A stretch of DNA of 64,000 nucleotides. Source: Shimia sp047124445 (GTDB taxonomy: Bacteria; Pseudomonadota; Alphaproteobacteria; Rhodobacterales; Rhodobacteraceae). The translations under genes were made by a program, and so were the position numbers. Position 1 is the stretch's first letter. The number at the start of each line of letters is the position of its first letter. This document shows, piece by piece, positions 44,785-53,221 of this stretch. Where the stretch lies: positions 4,216,001-4,280,000 of the forward strand of contig NZ_CP138921.1 of the NCBI RefSeq assembly GCF_047124445.1, read 5' to 3'. Below the pieces are notes generated by a model, which saw only the letters and a program-made list of their open reading frames with translations, ran no database searches and was not told the origin of the DNA.

Positions 44785-45462
44785 ATGGTACAAACGGTGG
44801 GAACACTTCGCGACAAGGCCCGCTTGGCTTTGGCGGCCAGACGCCGCCAATCCAATGTGCGGCCGGTAATCACAACCACGGGCTGTGGGTTTGTGGCAGG
44901 CACCCGGGTGGTCACGCCCGGCGGCTGGGCCGCTGTGGACAGTCTGCATGTCGGCGATGAGGTGCTCACATTTGATGCCGGATTTCAGCGGGTTACCGCT
45001 TTGGCGACTGACCCGATATTCAGCCATGAGCACGTGACCCCACGCCAGCTATGGCCGATCTTTGTCCCTGCCGGTGCTTTGGAAAACAGGCGGGATCTAT
45101 TGGTCCAACCGGGGGAAGGGGTTCTCGTAGAAAGCCCCTCAGTGCGCGACAAATGGGGCGATCCCTACGCGGTCATCCCTGGGGCTGCCTTGGACGTTCT
45201 GGACGGGACCTACCGCGTGGAACCTGCTACACCGCTTCAGGCCGTTCTGCCGGCATTTTCTGAAGATCAGATGGTTTTTGTCAACGGCGGCGCGCTGTTG
45301 TTTTCGCAGTGCATTTGGGGCGTGCGTGCCGGTGTGCGGCCTCGTTTTGGGCGGGCGGCGAACTACAACATGGTGCCGGTGCAGACAGCCATGACCATGC
45401 TGGAAAGCGGTGCAGTTAGGAATGTGTCTGTAAAGCCGGAGATGATGCTGGCCGCAGCGTAA
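44785..45462 (+). CDS. Hint-domain protein
   Basis: A 225-residue protein. TTGCGFVAGTRVVTPGGWAAVDSLHVGDEVLTFDAGFQRV (about 31-70) is the N-terminal block of a Hint (hedgehog/intein) domain of the type common in Rhodobacterales. The rest of the domain runs to about residue 210. The usual catalytic Cys directly before Phe is replaced by Gly35; a Cys sits one residue earlier (Cys34). No C-terminal effector domain follows. The ATG at 44785 lacks a strong ribosome-binding site; a TTG at 44764 is in frame. Confidence 0.75.
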   Translation: MVQTVGTLRDKARLALAARRRQSNVRPVITTTGCGFVAGTRVVTPGGWAAVDSLHVGDEVLTFDAGFQRVTALATDPIFSHEHVTPRQLWPIFVPAGALENRRDLLVQPGEGVLVESPSVRDKWGDPYAVIPGAALDVLDGTYRVEPATPLQAVLPAFSEDQMVFVNGGALLFSQCIWGVRAGVRPRFGRAANYNMVPVQTAMTMLESGAVRNVSVKPEMMLAAA

Positions 45463-45574
45463 AGCTCGCTTAAATGATAACTCGCCGAGAAGGCAGTGCA
45501 GTCATTGAAAGGGCCTTGTCGCACGCAGGTGACTGTGTTTGGCTGCTCGATGCTAGCGGCATTGAGGGGAACCC

Positions 45575-45826
45575 GTGACATTTTCAGTTGAAATTCGGAA
45601 TTCGGAAGTCATCCAGGAAGAAGGGCAGACCGTGCACCTGTTTCTTGGACGCGAAGAGATTGAGATGTTGATCGCATCTCTGGAGGCGATGCGAGATGAC
45701 CTTCCTCGCAGCAATCCGCTCACGCTTTTTTCGAATGAGTGGGGAAATGGGGCGCTTTCTAGTGAAAAAGTTATACCGGATGCGCAGATAACCCATTGTC
45801 TTAAGATCACCAAACACGAACGCTGA
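45575..45826 (+). CDS. Small hypothetical protein, possibly immunity-like
   Basis: An 83-residue acidic protein starting at GTG, five bases after GAGGGGA. It alternates beta-like and helical segments (VEIRNSEVI, HLFLGREEIEMLIASLEAMRDDL, ITHCLKITKHE), a layout reminiscent of small immunity proteins such as the Imm32 group, though this is only a resemblance. GC content is below average. It lies 112 bases after the Hint gene on the same strand and before a bidirectional terminator. Confidence 0.5.
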   Translation: MTFSVEIRNSEVIQEEGQTVHLFLGREEIEMLIASLEAMRDDLPRSNPLTLFSNEWGNGALSSEKVIPDAQITHCLKITKHER

Positions 45827-45835
45827 CCCCAAAAG

Positions 45836-45861
45836 AAAACGGGGGCCGAAGCCCCCGTTTT
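45836..45861. terminator. Bidirectional Rho-independent terminator
   Basis: A perfect 11-bp stem AAAACGGGGGC / GCCCCCGTTTT (45836-45846 with 45851-45861) with a CGAA loop. It has a T tract on both strands and serves the small gene on the left and fadJ on the right. Confidence 0.95.
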
Positions 45862-45865
45862 GCAT

Positions 45866-48064
45866 TTAGGCTGCTGCCTTGGCCTTTGGACCAAAGCGGC
45901 CGTAGAAGGTCTCGCCTTTGTCCGCCATCTCGCGCAGCAGTGGCGGGCAAGAGAAGCGGTCGCCAAACTTCTCTGCCAACTGGTCACAGCGTTCCGCAGC
46001 CCAGGCGGCGCCAACGATGTCGAGCCAGCTGAATGGGCCGCCGGACCACGGCATGAAGCCCCAGCCGAGAATGGCGCCCACGTCGCCTTCACGGATGTCC
46101 TCCAGCACACCGGCTTCCAGCGCGCGCACGGCTTCCAGAACCTGCGCAAAGATCAGACGGTGCTGGACTTCGATCAGGTCTGGCTGCTCTTCCAGAAGCG
46201 GGAACTTCTCGTTGAAGCCGGTCCAGTAATCGCCGCGCTTGCCTTTTTCGTCATAGTCAAAGAAGCCAGCTTTTGCCTTGCGGCCCAAACGGCCCTCTTC
46301 GACCATCCAGAAGGTCACGTCATCCGCAACAGACGCAGGATAGGCATCACCCATCGCTTCTTTGGTGGCTTTGGCGATTTTCGCACCGAGGTCCAAAGAC
46401 GTCTCGTCCACCAGCTGGATTGGACCCACAGGGAAGCCCAACAGCTGTGCTGCGTGGTCCAGAAGTGGACGGCCGACACCTTCACCTGCCATCATCACAC
46501 CTTCGTTGATGTACGGGATGATACAGCGGTTGGCGTAGAAGAAACGCTCGTCGTTCACCACAATCGGCGTCTTGCGGATCTGACGCACGTAGTCGAGCGC
46601 CTTGGCCACCGCGCGATCACCGGTTTCCTGGCCTTTGATGATCTCCACCAGCGCCATTTTCTCCACTGGGGAGAAGAAGTGGATGCCGATGAATTGCTCT
46701 TTGCGTACAGAAGCTTCCGCCAAGCCGGTGATCGGCAGGGTCGAGGTGTTGGAGGCAAAGATCGCGTCCTCAGGAATGATCGCCTCAACCTTTTTGGTCA
46801 TTTCGGCTTTCACGCCCACATCTTCGAACACTGCTTCGATGATCAGGTCGACGTCAGACAGGTTGTCCAGATCAGTGGTGGCGTTGATCCGGCCCAACAT
46901 GGCCTCTTTCTTTTCCGCCGTGACCTTGCCGCGCTTGATGCCTTTGTCGAGATAGGTCTCAGAGTAGGCTTTGCCGCGATCGGCCGCTTCCTGCGTGGTG
47001 TCGATCAGCACAACATCCATGCCAGCCTGCGCAGAGACCAGCGCGATGCCAGCACCCATCATGCCTGCACCCAGAACGCCCACTTTCTTGACGGACTGAT
47101 CCGGAACGTCTGGACGGTTAGCACCTTTTTCCAGTGCTTCTTTGTTGATGAACAGGGACTGGATCATCGCCGAAGACGATGGGTTCATAAGCACGTTCAC
47201 AAACCAGCGCGCTTCGATCTTCAGCGCGGTGTCAAACGGCACCTGTGCACCTTCATAGGCCGCAGATAGAAGCGCCTTGGCCGCAGGGTACACGCCCCAA
47301 GTGTTGCCGTTCACCATGGCCGACGCACCGGCGTAGGTCATGAACCCGGCAGGATGATAAGGCTCGCCACCTGGCATCTTGTAGCCTTTGGCATCCCAAG
47401 GCTTCAGGATGTCTTTGTCGGTGGCGTTCAGCACCCATTCGGTTGCGGCGGCAACTGGATCGTCCACCACTTCATGGATGATACCCGCGGCTTTGGCTTT
47501 CTTCGGATCTACCATCTTGCCTTGCAGCAGGAACGGCGAGGCCGCCATGGCCCCCATCATGCGGATGAAGCGGGTTGTGCCGCCCATGCCCGGGAAGATG
47601 CCAACCATGATTTCCGGCAGGCCGATTTTGGCCTTTGGATTATCCGCCGCAAAGATACGGTGGGTTGCCAGAGGCAGTTCCAGACCAATGCCAAGCGCCG
47701 TGCCGGGCAGGGCGGAAGCAATCGGCTTACCGCCTTTGTTGGTCTTTGGGTCCATGCCCGCGCGTTCGATTTTACGCAGGAACTTGTGGCCCATCATAGT
47801 GAAGTCAAACAGCGCTTGCGCAGGCTCGTCACCAGCGTCTGCGCGGATGGAACCAAGCACGTTCAGGTCCATGCCACCGGCAAAGGTGTCTTTGCCGGAG
47901 GTGATCACGGCGCCTTTGATGTCGTCGTTGCCCAGCACTTCGTCAATGCAGGCTTCCAAGTCGCCAAAGGCCTCGCGGCTCAGTACGTTCATCGATTTGG
48001 ACTTCACGTCCCAGGTGATGATGGCGACACCGTTGTCGCCGACTTTCATTGTGAAATCAGTCAT
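45866..48064 (-). CDS. fadJ: Fatty-acid oxidation multifunctional protein (enoyl-CoA hydratase / 3-hydroxyacyl-CoA dehydrogenase)
   Basis: A 732-residue bifunctional beta-oxidation enzyme. The crotonase domain (1 to about 190) has the DTFAGGMDLNVLG and IASALPGTALGIGLELPLATH oxyanion-hole blocks. The dehydrogenase domain has the NAD loop VLGAGMMGAGIA (about 326-337), NTSTLPIT and the HFFSPVEKMALVEII block. It hydrates trans-enoyl-CoA and oxidises the resulting hydroxyacyl-CoA. It lies last in the minus-strand operon, 24 bases after the thiolase gene. Confidence 0.93.
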   Translation of the reverse strand: MTDFTMKVGDNGVAIITWDVKSKSMNVLSREAFGDLEACIDEVLGNDDIKGAVITSGKDTFAGGMDLNVLGSIRADAGDEPAQALFDFTMMGHKFLRKIERAGMDPKTNKGGKPIASALPGTALGIGLELPLATHRIFAADNPKAKIGLPEIMVGIFPGMGGTTRFIRMMGAMAASPFLLQGKMVDPKKAKAAGIIHEVVDDPVAAATEWVLNATDKDILKPWDAKGYKMPGGEPYHPAGFMTYAGASAMVNGNTWGVYPAAKALLSAAYEGAQVPFDTALKIEARWFVNVLMNPSSSAMIQSLFINKEALEKGANRPDVPDQSVKKVGVLGAGMMGAGIALVSAQAGMDVVLIDTTQEAADRGKAYSETYLDKGIKRGKVTAEKKEAMLGRINATTDLDNLSDVDLIIEAVFEDVGVKAEMTKKVEAIIPEDAIFASNTSTLPITGLAEASVRKEQFIGIHFFSPVEKMALVEIIKGQETGDRAVAKALDYVRQIRKTPIVVNDERFFYANRCIIPYINEGVMMAGEGVGRPLLDHAAQLLGFPVGPIQLVDETSLDLGAKIAKATKEAMGDAYPASVADDVTFWMVEEGRLGRKAKAGFFDYDEKGKRGDYWTGFNEKFPLLEEQPDLIEVQHRLIFAQVLEAVRALEAGVLEDIREGDVGAILGWGFMPWSGGPFSWLDIVGAAWAAERCDQLAEKFGDRFSCPPLLREMADKGETFYGRFGPKAKAAA

Positions 48065-48088
48065 GTCTCTTATCCTAATGTCAGCCGG

Positions 48089-49300
48089 TTACACGCGTTC
48101 GATGATGGTGGCCGCGCCCATGCCGGACGCGATGCAGAGGGTGGCCAGACCGGTTTCTTTGTCCTGACGCTCCAACTCGTCCAGCAAGGTGCCGATGATG
48201 ATCGCGCCGGTCGCGCCTAAGGGGTGACCCATAGCGATCGAGCCGCCGTTCACGTTGACCAACGCAGGATCAACATCAAACGCCTGCTGGAAGCGCATCA
48301 CAACCGAAGCAAAGGCTTCGTTGACTTCGAACAGGTCGATGTCGCTGATTGCCATACCCGCGTCTTTCAGGATTTTCTGGGTGGCAGGCACTGGACCGGT
48401 CAGCATGATGGTTGGGTCCAGACCAATTTTGCAGGTCTGTTTGATCACCGCCCGTGGCTTGATGCCGTATTTCTCACCAAACTCTTTGTTGCCGATCAGC
48501 ACACCGGCGGAGCCGTCCACGATACCGGAGGAGTTACCGGCGTGGTGGATGTGGTTGATCTTCTCAAGATGCGGGTACTTCATGATCGCAAGCTTATCAA
48601 AGCCCGGCATCACTTCGCCTTGTTCCTTGAACGCAGGCTTCAGGCCGCCGAGGGACTGCATGTCAGTACCCGGACGCATGTATTCGTCTTTGTCCAGAAT
48701 GGTCAGCCCGTTGATGTCTTTCACAGCCACGATGGACTTGTCGAATCGGCCTTCGTCCCATGCCTGCGCGGCGCGGCGCTGAGATTCCACCGCCAGTTCA
48801 TCTGCTTGATCACGGGTGAAACCATATTCGGTTGCGATGATGTCGGCAGAAATGCCTTGTGGGACGAAATACATGTCCATGGCCACAGACGGGTCCACCG
48901 CGATGGCTGCACCATCAGAGCCCATCGGCACGCGGCCCATCATTTCGACACCACCGGCGATATACGCTTCGCCTGCGCCGCCTTTGACCTGGTTGGCCGC
49001 GAGGTTTACGGCTTCCATGCCAGAGGCGCAGAAGCGGTTGATCGACAGACCCGGGATGATTTCATCCAGGTCAGACGCCAATACGGCGGTACGGGCAAGG
49101 CAGCCGCCTTGCTCTTTCACTTGAGTCACATTGCCCCAGATCACGTCTTCAACGGCGTGGCCTTCCAGGCCGTTGCGCTCTTTCAGGCTGTTCAGAACAG
49201 TTTTGGACAGGGCAACAGAGGTCACCTCGTGCAGGCTGCCATCTTTGCGGCCTTTGCCACGCGGCGTGCGCACGGCGTCATAGATATAGGCTTCGGTCAT
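48089..49300 (-). CDS. fadA: Acetyl-CoA C-acyltransferase (thiolase)
   Basis: A 403-residue thiolase. The acyl-accepting Cys91 is in NRFCASGMEAVN, His359 in MGHPLGATGA and the proton-relay Cys389 in CIASGMGAA. It cleaves 3-ketoacyl-CoA to acetyl-CoA, following FadJ. The ATG at 49300 has GGAGA upstream. Its pairing with fadJ and an acyl-CoA dehydrogenase supports a beta-oxidation role rather than acetoacetyl-CoA synthesis. Confidence 0.93.
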   Translation of the reverse strand: MTEAYIYDAVRTPRGKGRKDGSLHEVTSVALSKTVLNSLKERNGLEGHAVEDVIWGNVTQVKEQGGCLARTAVLASDLDEIIPGLSINRFCASGMEAVNLAANQVKGGAGEAYIAGGVEMMGRVPMGSDGAAIAVDPSVAMDMYFVPQGISADIIATEYGFTRDQADELAVESQRRAAQAWDEGRFDKSIVAVKDINGLTILDKDEYMRPGTDMQSLGGLKPAFKEQGEVMPGFDKLAIMKYPHLEKINHIHHAGNSSGIVDGSAGVLIGNKEFGEKYGIKPRAVIKQTCKIGLDPTIMLTGPVPATQKILKDAGMAISDIDLFEVNEAFASVVMRFQQAFDVDPALVNVNGGSIAMGHPLGATGAIIIGTLLDELERQDKETGLATLCIASGMGAATIIERV

Positions 49301-49325
49301 TGTGGTCTCCTATTATCAGGCGAGA

Positions 49326-49964
49326 TCAGGCGCGGTCCGCAGGGGAACCGGGCATCAGGTCGTAGGGGTGTTTCCACCCCGGTGTGTCGGAAATATTGGT
49401 CAGCCAGCGGTCAATGTTGGACCACTCGGCACGGTCAAAGCCAAAGGGCTCTGGGTAGTAGAGGTAAGAACAGCAGGTCAGGTCGGCGTTGGTCAGGCCG
49501 TCGCCCACAATCCAATCAAGCCCCTCAAGGTGTTTGTTCAGAATGTCATAAGCGCCTTTAAGGCGCCCTTGATTGAAGGCAATCACTTCTTTGGGCTGTT
49601 TGTCTTCTGGCATGAAGTTGATCAAGAAGCGGGTCATGCCTGCAAACGAGCTGAGCTTGTGGTTGTCCCAGAACTGCCAACGCAGGATTTCGCGGCGTTC
49701 GTCGTTGTCACGGCCAGAAAATTTACCGGTTTTCTCGGAAATGTAGTCCTGAATGACCGAAGACTGTGTCAGGCTAAAATCACCATCCACAAGCACCGGG
49801 GCTTCGCCCATTTCGTTGACGTTCTGGCGGTACTCGTCGGAGCGGGTTTCGCCGGCAAAGAAATCCACTTTCACCGGCTCCCACGCGAGACCGGAAAGTT
49901 CCAATGCCAAAGCAGCCTTGTAAGAATGGCCACTTTCCCCAAAACAGTAGAGTTTGATTGTCAT
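49326..49964 (-). CDS. Glutathione S-transferase family protein
   Basis: A 212-residue protein with a thioredoxin-like N-terminal domain (IKLYCFGESGHSYKAALALELSGL, then APVLVDGDFSLTQSSVIQDYI) and an all-helical C-terminal domain. GST-fold proteins conjugate or reduce with glutathione. AGGAGG sits right before the ATG at 49964; the longer frame is not used. It lies within the beta-oxidation operon, so detoxification of acyl by-products is plausible. Confidence 0.88.
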   Translation of the reverse strand: MTIKLYCFGESGHSYKAALALELSGLAWEPVKVDFFAGETRSDEYRQNVNEMGEAPVLVDGDFSLTQSSVIQDYISEKTGKFSGRDNDERREILRWQFWDNHKLSSFAGMTRFLINFMPEDKQPKEVIAFNQGRLKGAYDILNKHLEGLDWIVGDGLTNADLTCCSYLYYPEPFGFDRAEWSNIDRWLTNISDTPGWKHPYDLMPGSPADRA

Positions 49965-50001
49965 GCCGTCCTCCTCTTGGCAAATGTCTGCGCGGGTTAA
50001 G

Positions 50002-50214
50002 TCACCGTTTGCGGTCATCCAAAGTCGCGTTGAACTGGCGCAAGCGATGCGCCAGTTGGTCCTCGTCTGTCACAGCGTCGAAGTTCTCGAACAGAAACGA
50101 CAGTGCCTCACCTTCGTCTAGACCTGCCTCCGTCGCAAAACTTCTGAGCTTGCGATACCCATCCTCTGTCATGGCAACAGGGAAACGGCGGGTCAGTCGA
50201 AAACGTTTGGGCAT
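50002..50214 (-). CDS. Small hypothetical protein in the beta-oxidation operon
   Basis: A 70-residue basic/acidic protein (KRFRLTRRFPVAMTEDGYRKLRSFATEAGLDEGEALSFLFENFDAVTDEDQ). The beta strand then two-helix pattern resembles ribbon-helix-helix proteins, but no clear family match was recognised. GGAGGA lies four bases before the ATG, making it a real gene. It is between the GST and the acyl-CoA dehydrogenase, same strand. Confidence 0.7.
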   Translation of the reverse strand: MPKRFRLTRRFPVAMTEDGYRKLRSFATEAGLDEGEALSFLFENFDAVTDEDQLAHRLRQFNATLDDRKR

Positions 50215-50275
50215 CTGTCCTCCGTTATGACGCCGAAAAATGAGGGGAGGGCAGGGAGATCCCCGCCCAACCGGA

Positions 50276-52051
50276 TCAGAACTGGTCTGCGGCCAGCGCC
50301 ATCACGGTGTCGCCACCGGACTGGATACGTGCCAGGTGCATGCCGGTCGCTGGCAGACGGCGCGCCATGTAGTAGCGGCCGGTGGTCAACTTGGTCTCGT
50401 AGAAGTCTTTGTCCTCGGCACCGGATGCCAGCGCTGCGTTGGCAGCTTTGGCCATCTGCGCCCACATCAGGCCGAGGCAGACGTGGCCGAAGAGGTGCAT
50501 AAAGTCGTTGGAGCCGGACAGCGCATCGTTCGGGTTCTTCATGCCAGCCTGCATGAAATACATGCCTGCAGCTTGAAGATCCTTGGAAGCTTGCTTGAGC
50601 GGGCCAACAAAGTCTTTCAGCGCTTCGTCTTCGCCGTTTTCCTTGCAGAAAGTTTTCACCAGTTCAAAGAACGCCATGACGTGCTTGCCGCCATCTGCCG
50701 CCAGTTTCCGACCCACAAGGTCCAGCGCCTGAACACCGTTGGCGCCTTCGTAGATCATCGCGATACGCGCATCGCGAGTGAACTGGCTCATGCCGTGCTC
50801 TTCGATGTAACCGTGGCCGCCGTAAACCTGCTGGGCTTTGACGGTCATGTCGTAGCCTTCATCGGTCAAGAAGCCCTTGATGACCGGGGTCAGCAGGGAG
50901 ACCAGACCGTCGGCGTCTTTGTCGCCTTTACGGTGGGATTCATCCAGCATCTTGGCGCCCCACAGAATGAACGCGCGGCCCGCTTCGGTGAAGGATTTCT
51001 GATCCATCAGGGAGCGACGGATATCCGGGTGCACGATCAGTGGATCGGCTGGGCCATCAGGATTTTCAACGCCGGTGACGGCACGGCCTTGCAGGCGGTC
51101 TTTGGCGTATTCAACGGCGTTCTGATAGGCAACTTCCGCTGCAGACAGACCCTGCATGCCAACACCCAGACGGGCTTCGTTCATCATGGTGAACATGGCG
51201 CGCATGCCTTTGTTCAGATCGCCCAGCAGGTACCCTTCGGCTTCATCGTAATTCAACACACAGGTCGAGTTGCCGTGGATGCCCATCTTTTTCTCGATGT
51301 TGCCCACGGAGACGCCGTTGCGCGCGCCGATGGTGCCTTCGTCGTCGACGATGAACTTTGGCACGATGAAGAGAGACACGCCTTTGATGCCTTCCGGGCC
51401 ACCCGGCACTTTGGCCAGTACGAGATGCACAATGTTGTCGGCCATGTCATGGTCACCAGCAGAAATAAAGATCTTCTGGCCGGAGATTTTGTAGGTGCCG
51501 TTGTCCTGAGGCTCTGCCTTTGTGCGCATCAAGCCCAGATCGGTGCCGCAGTGTGGCTCGGTCAGGTTCATGGTGCCGGTCCACTCACAGGAGACCATTT
51601 TGGGCAGCCATTTGTTTTTCTGCTCATCTGTGCCATGCGCGAGAATTGCCGCCGCCGCGCCGTGGGTTAGGCCCTGGTACATGGTGAAGGCCTGGTTGGA
51701 GGAAGAGAACATCTCGCCCACCGCGGTGCCCAGCACCTGTGGCATGTTCTGGCCACCGTATTCTTCCGGCATGTCCAGTCCGGGCCATCCGCCTTCTTTC
51801 ACCTGCTCAAACGCTGCTTTGAAACCGGTAGGTGTGTAAACGACGCCGTTCTCCAAGCGACAGCCTTCGTGGTCGCCTACAACGTTCAGCGGCGCCAGAA
51901 CCTCGCTGGTCAGCTTGCCGGCTTCCTCCAGCACGGCGTTGGTGAAATCGGCGTCCAGCTCGTCATAGCCGGGAATGTCAGAGGTGGAGATGTTCAGCAC
52001 ATCATGCAGCACAAACTGCAGGTCTTTTACAGGCGCGGTGTAGGTCGGCAT
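50276..52051 (-). CDS. Acyl-CoA dehydrogenase, DmdC-type
   Basis: A 591-residue FAD flavoprotein of the long acyl-CoA dehydrogenase group that has an extra C-terminal domain, as in DmdC. NLTEPHCGTDLGLMRTKA and FISAGDHDMADNIVHLVLA form the FAD/substrate region. The catalytic base is Glu435 in MIYEGANGVQ, then GRKL. It oxidises acyl-CoA to trans-enoyl-CoA as first beta-oxidation step; 3-methylmercaptopropionyl-CoA is another family substrate. It follows the MerR gene by 48 bases and is co-directional. Confidence 0.92.
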   Translation of the reverse strand: MPTYTAPVKDLQFVLHDVLNISTSDIPGYDELDADFTNAVLEEAGKLTSEVLAPLNVVGDHEGCRLENGVVYTPTGFKAAFEQVKEGGWPGLDMPEEYGGQNMPQVLGTAVGEMFSSSNQAFTMYQGLTHGAAAAILAHGTDEQKNKWLPKMVSCEWTGTMNLTEPHCGTDLGLMRTKAEPQDNGTYKISGQKIFISAGDHDMADNIVHLVLAKVPGGPEGIKGVSLFIVPKFIVDDEGTIGARNGVSVGNIEKKMGIHGNSTCVLNYDEAEGYLLGDLNKGMRAMFTMMNEARLGVGMQGLSAAEVAYQNAVEYAKDRLQGRAVTGVENPDGPADPLIVHPDIRRSLMDQKSFTEAGRAFILWGAKMLDESHRKGDKDADGLVSLLTPVIKGFLTDEGYDMTVKAQQVYGGHGYIEEHGMSQFTRDARIAMIYEGANGVQALDLVGRKLAADGGKHVMAFFELVKTFCKENGEDEALKDFVGPLKQASKDLQAAGMYFMQAGMKNPNDALSGSNDFMHLFGHVCLGLMWAQMAKAANAALASGAEDKDFYETKLTTGRYYMARRLPATGMHLARIQSGGDTVMALAADQF

Positions 52052-52099
52052 AAGGGGTTCCCTTTTGGATGATCCGAGACGGAATTTGGCTGTCGCCGC

Positions 52100-52504
52100 T
52101 TATTGCGCGGCGTCTTTCTGGTTTGCGAGGTCGGCGAGGAATTGTTCGCCCCATTTGAGCTGTTCGCGCAGATCGTCGATCGCTTCGTTCAACTCGTCGC
52201 GTTGCTCTTCCATGTCCTTGAGGCGGTGTTGCGCCACCTCATAGGTGCGTTGCAGCTGGGTCGCTTGCTGGTCGCCCATGTCGTAGAGGTCGAGCAGCTG
52301 ACGGATTTCCTCGAGAGAAAAGCCAAAGCGTTTGCCACGCAGGATCAGTTTGAGACGGGCGCGGTCACGTTTGGTGAACAAACGCTTCTGGCCCTCGCGA
52401 ATGGGGAACAAAAGTTCCTTGGACTCGTAAAAACGCAGGGTGCGAGGGGTGACGTCATAGGCATCACACATCTCACGAATGGTCATCGTTTCTTCGCTCA
52501 TCAT
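52100..52504 (-). CDS. MerR-family regulator (copy 1)
   Basis: A 134-residue MerR protein: winged HTH (about 7-75) TIREMCDAYDVTPRTLRFYESKELLFPIREGQKRLFTKRDRARLKLILRGKRFGFSLEEI, then a long antiparallel coiled coil (about 85-130). It lacks the metal-binding Cys residues of metal sensors. It heads the beta-oxidation operon on the minus strand. Proteobacterial relatives (LiuR type) control branched-chain and fatty acyl-CoA catabolism. AAAGGA precedes the start. Confidence 0.9.
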   Translation of the reverse strand: MMSEETMTIREMCDAYDVTPRTLRFYESKELLFPIREGQKRLFTKRDRARLKLILRGKRFGFSLEEIRQLLDLYDMGDQQATQLQRTYEVAQHRLKDMEEQRDELNEAIDDLREQLKWGEQFLADLANQKDAAQ

Positions 52505-52570
52505 TGCGTCCTTTCTTGTCGGAAGGTGGGTACAAAATGGGCTTCGGGAACTGGGTTACTATACAGCTTG

Positions 52571-52614
52571 ACGTTAACGTAAGTAAGACGTCACGTCACA
52601 TTTTGAAGTGACGT
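52571..52614. promoter_or_regulatory. Palindromic candidate operators upstream of MerR copy 1
   Basis: ACGTTAACGT (52571-52580), a perfect palindrome inside TTGACGTTAACGTAAGT, is followed by the inverted repeat ACGTCAC-N8-GTGACGT (52593-52599 with 52608-52614). They lie 67-110 bases upstream of the MerR start codon. Confidence 0.5.
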
Positions 52615-52670
52615 AGGATCAATTTTTTCTACTTAGGCGGACTCTTGCGCACCACCCGCCGCGCTGCGGT

Positions 52671-52703
52671 CGCAAAACAAAAGGCGCCTCACAGGGCGCC
52701 TTT
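52671..52703 (-). terminator. Rho-independent terminator of MerR copy 2
   Basis: AAAGGCGCC (52680-52688) pairs with GGCGCCTTT (52695-52703) around six bases; on the minus strand TTTTGTTTT follows. Confidence 0.88.
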
Positions 52704-52727
52704 ACGGGTTTGAAATTGCTTGAGAGC

Positions 52728-53105
52728 TCAGTTTGCTTTGGTCAAGAAGCCAGCGGTTTCATCCCGCAGTTCTTTGAGTTCGCGCATTGCTTCGTCCAAT
52801 TGCTGGCGCTGTTCTTCCAGCTCCGCCATCTGACGATCTGCCATTTCCACAAAGGCCTGCATTTGCGCCGAGGTTCCGTCGTTTTCGTAGATCAACAGCC
52901 ATTGGCGGATGTCTTCAAGCTTAATACCAAAGCGTCGCCCGCGCATGATCAGGGTCATCCGTGCGATCTCGCGTGGGCCAAAAAAACGACTGCGCCCTTC
53001 ACGCTCCGGCTGCAAAAGCTCGATATACTCATAGTAACGCAACGTCCTTGGTGTGACGTCGAATCGTGCGCACATTTCCTTAAAAGACAGGCGAGTATCA
53101 GACAT
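52728..53105 (-). CDS. MerR-family regulator (copy 2)
   Basis: A 125-residue paralogue of the gene at 52100-52504: HTH LSFKEMCARFDVTPRTLRYYEYIELLQPEREGRSRFFGPREIARMTLIMRGRRFGIKLEDI, then a coiled coil (about 80-120). GGAGG precedes the ATG. It ends with its own terminator, so it is a separate transcript. Being divergent from the thioesterase pair, it may control those genes or the leucine block further right. Confidence 0.9.
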   Translation of the reverse strand: MSDTRLSFKEMCARFDVTPRTLRYYEYIELLQPEREGRSRFFGPREIARMTLIMRGRRFGIKLEDIRQWLLIYENDGTSAQMQAFVEMADRQMAELEEQRQQLDEAMRELKELRDETAGFLTKAN

Positions 53106-53221
53106 TTGCGGGGCCTCCTTAGCCGCGAAACTTAGTTTGCATCTGCAGCAAGAGCAACCGCCCCCTTGAAGCTAGCGACAAATGGCGCTCATAAATGGGC
53201 CACTACAATCGGAGGGCGGGC

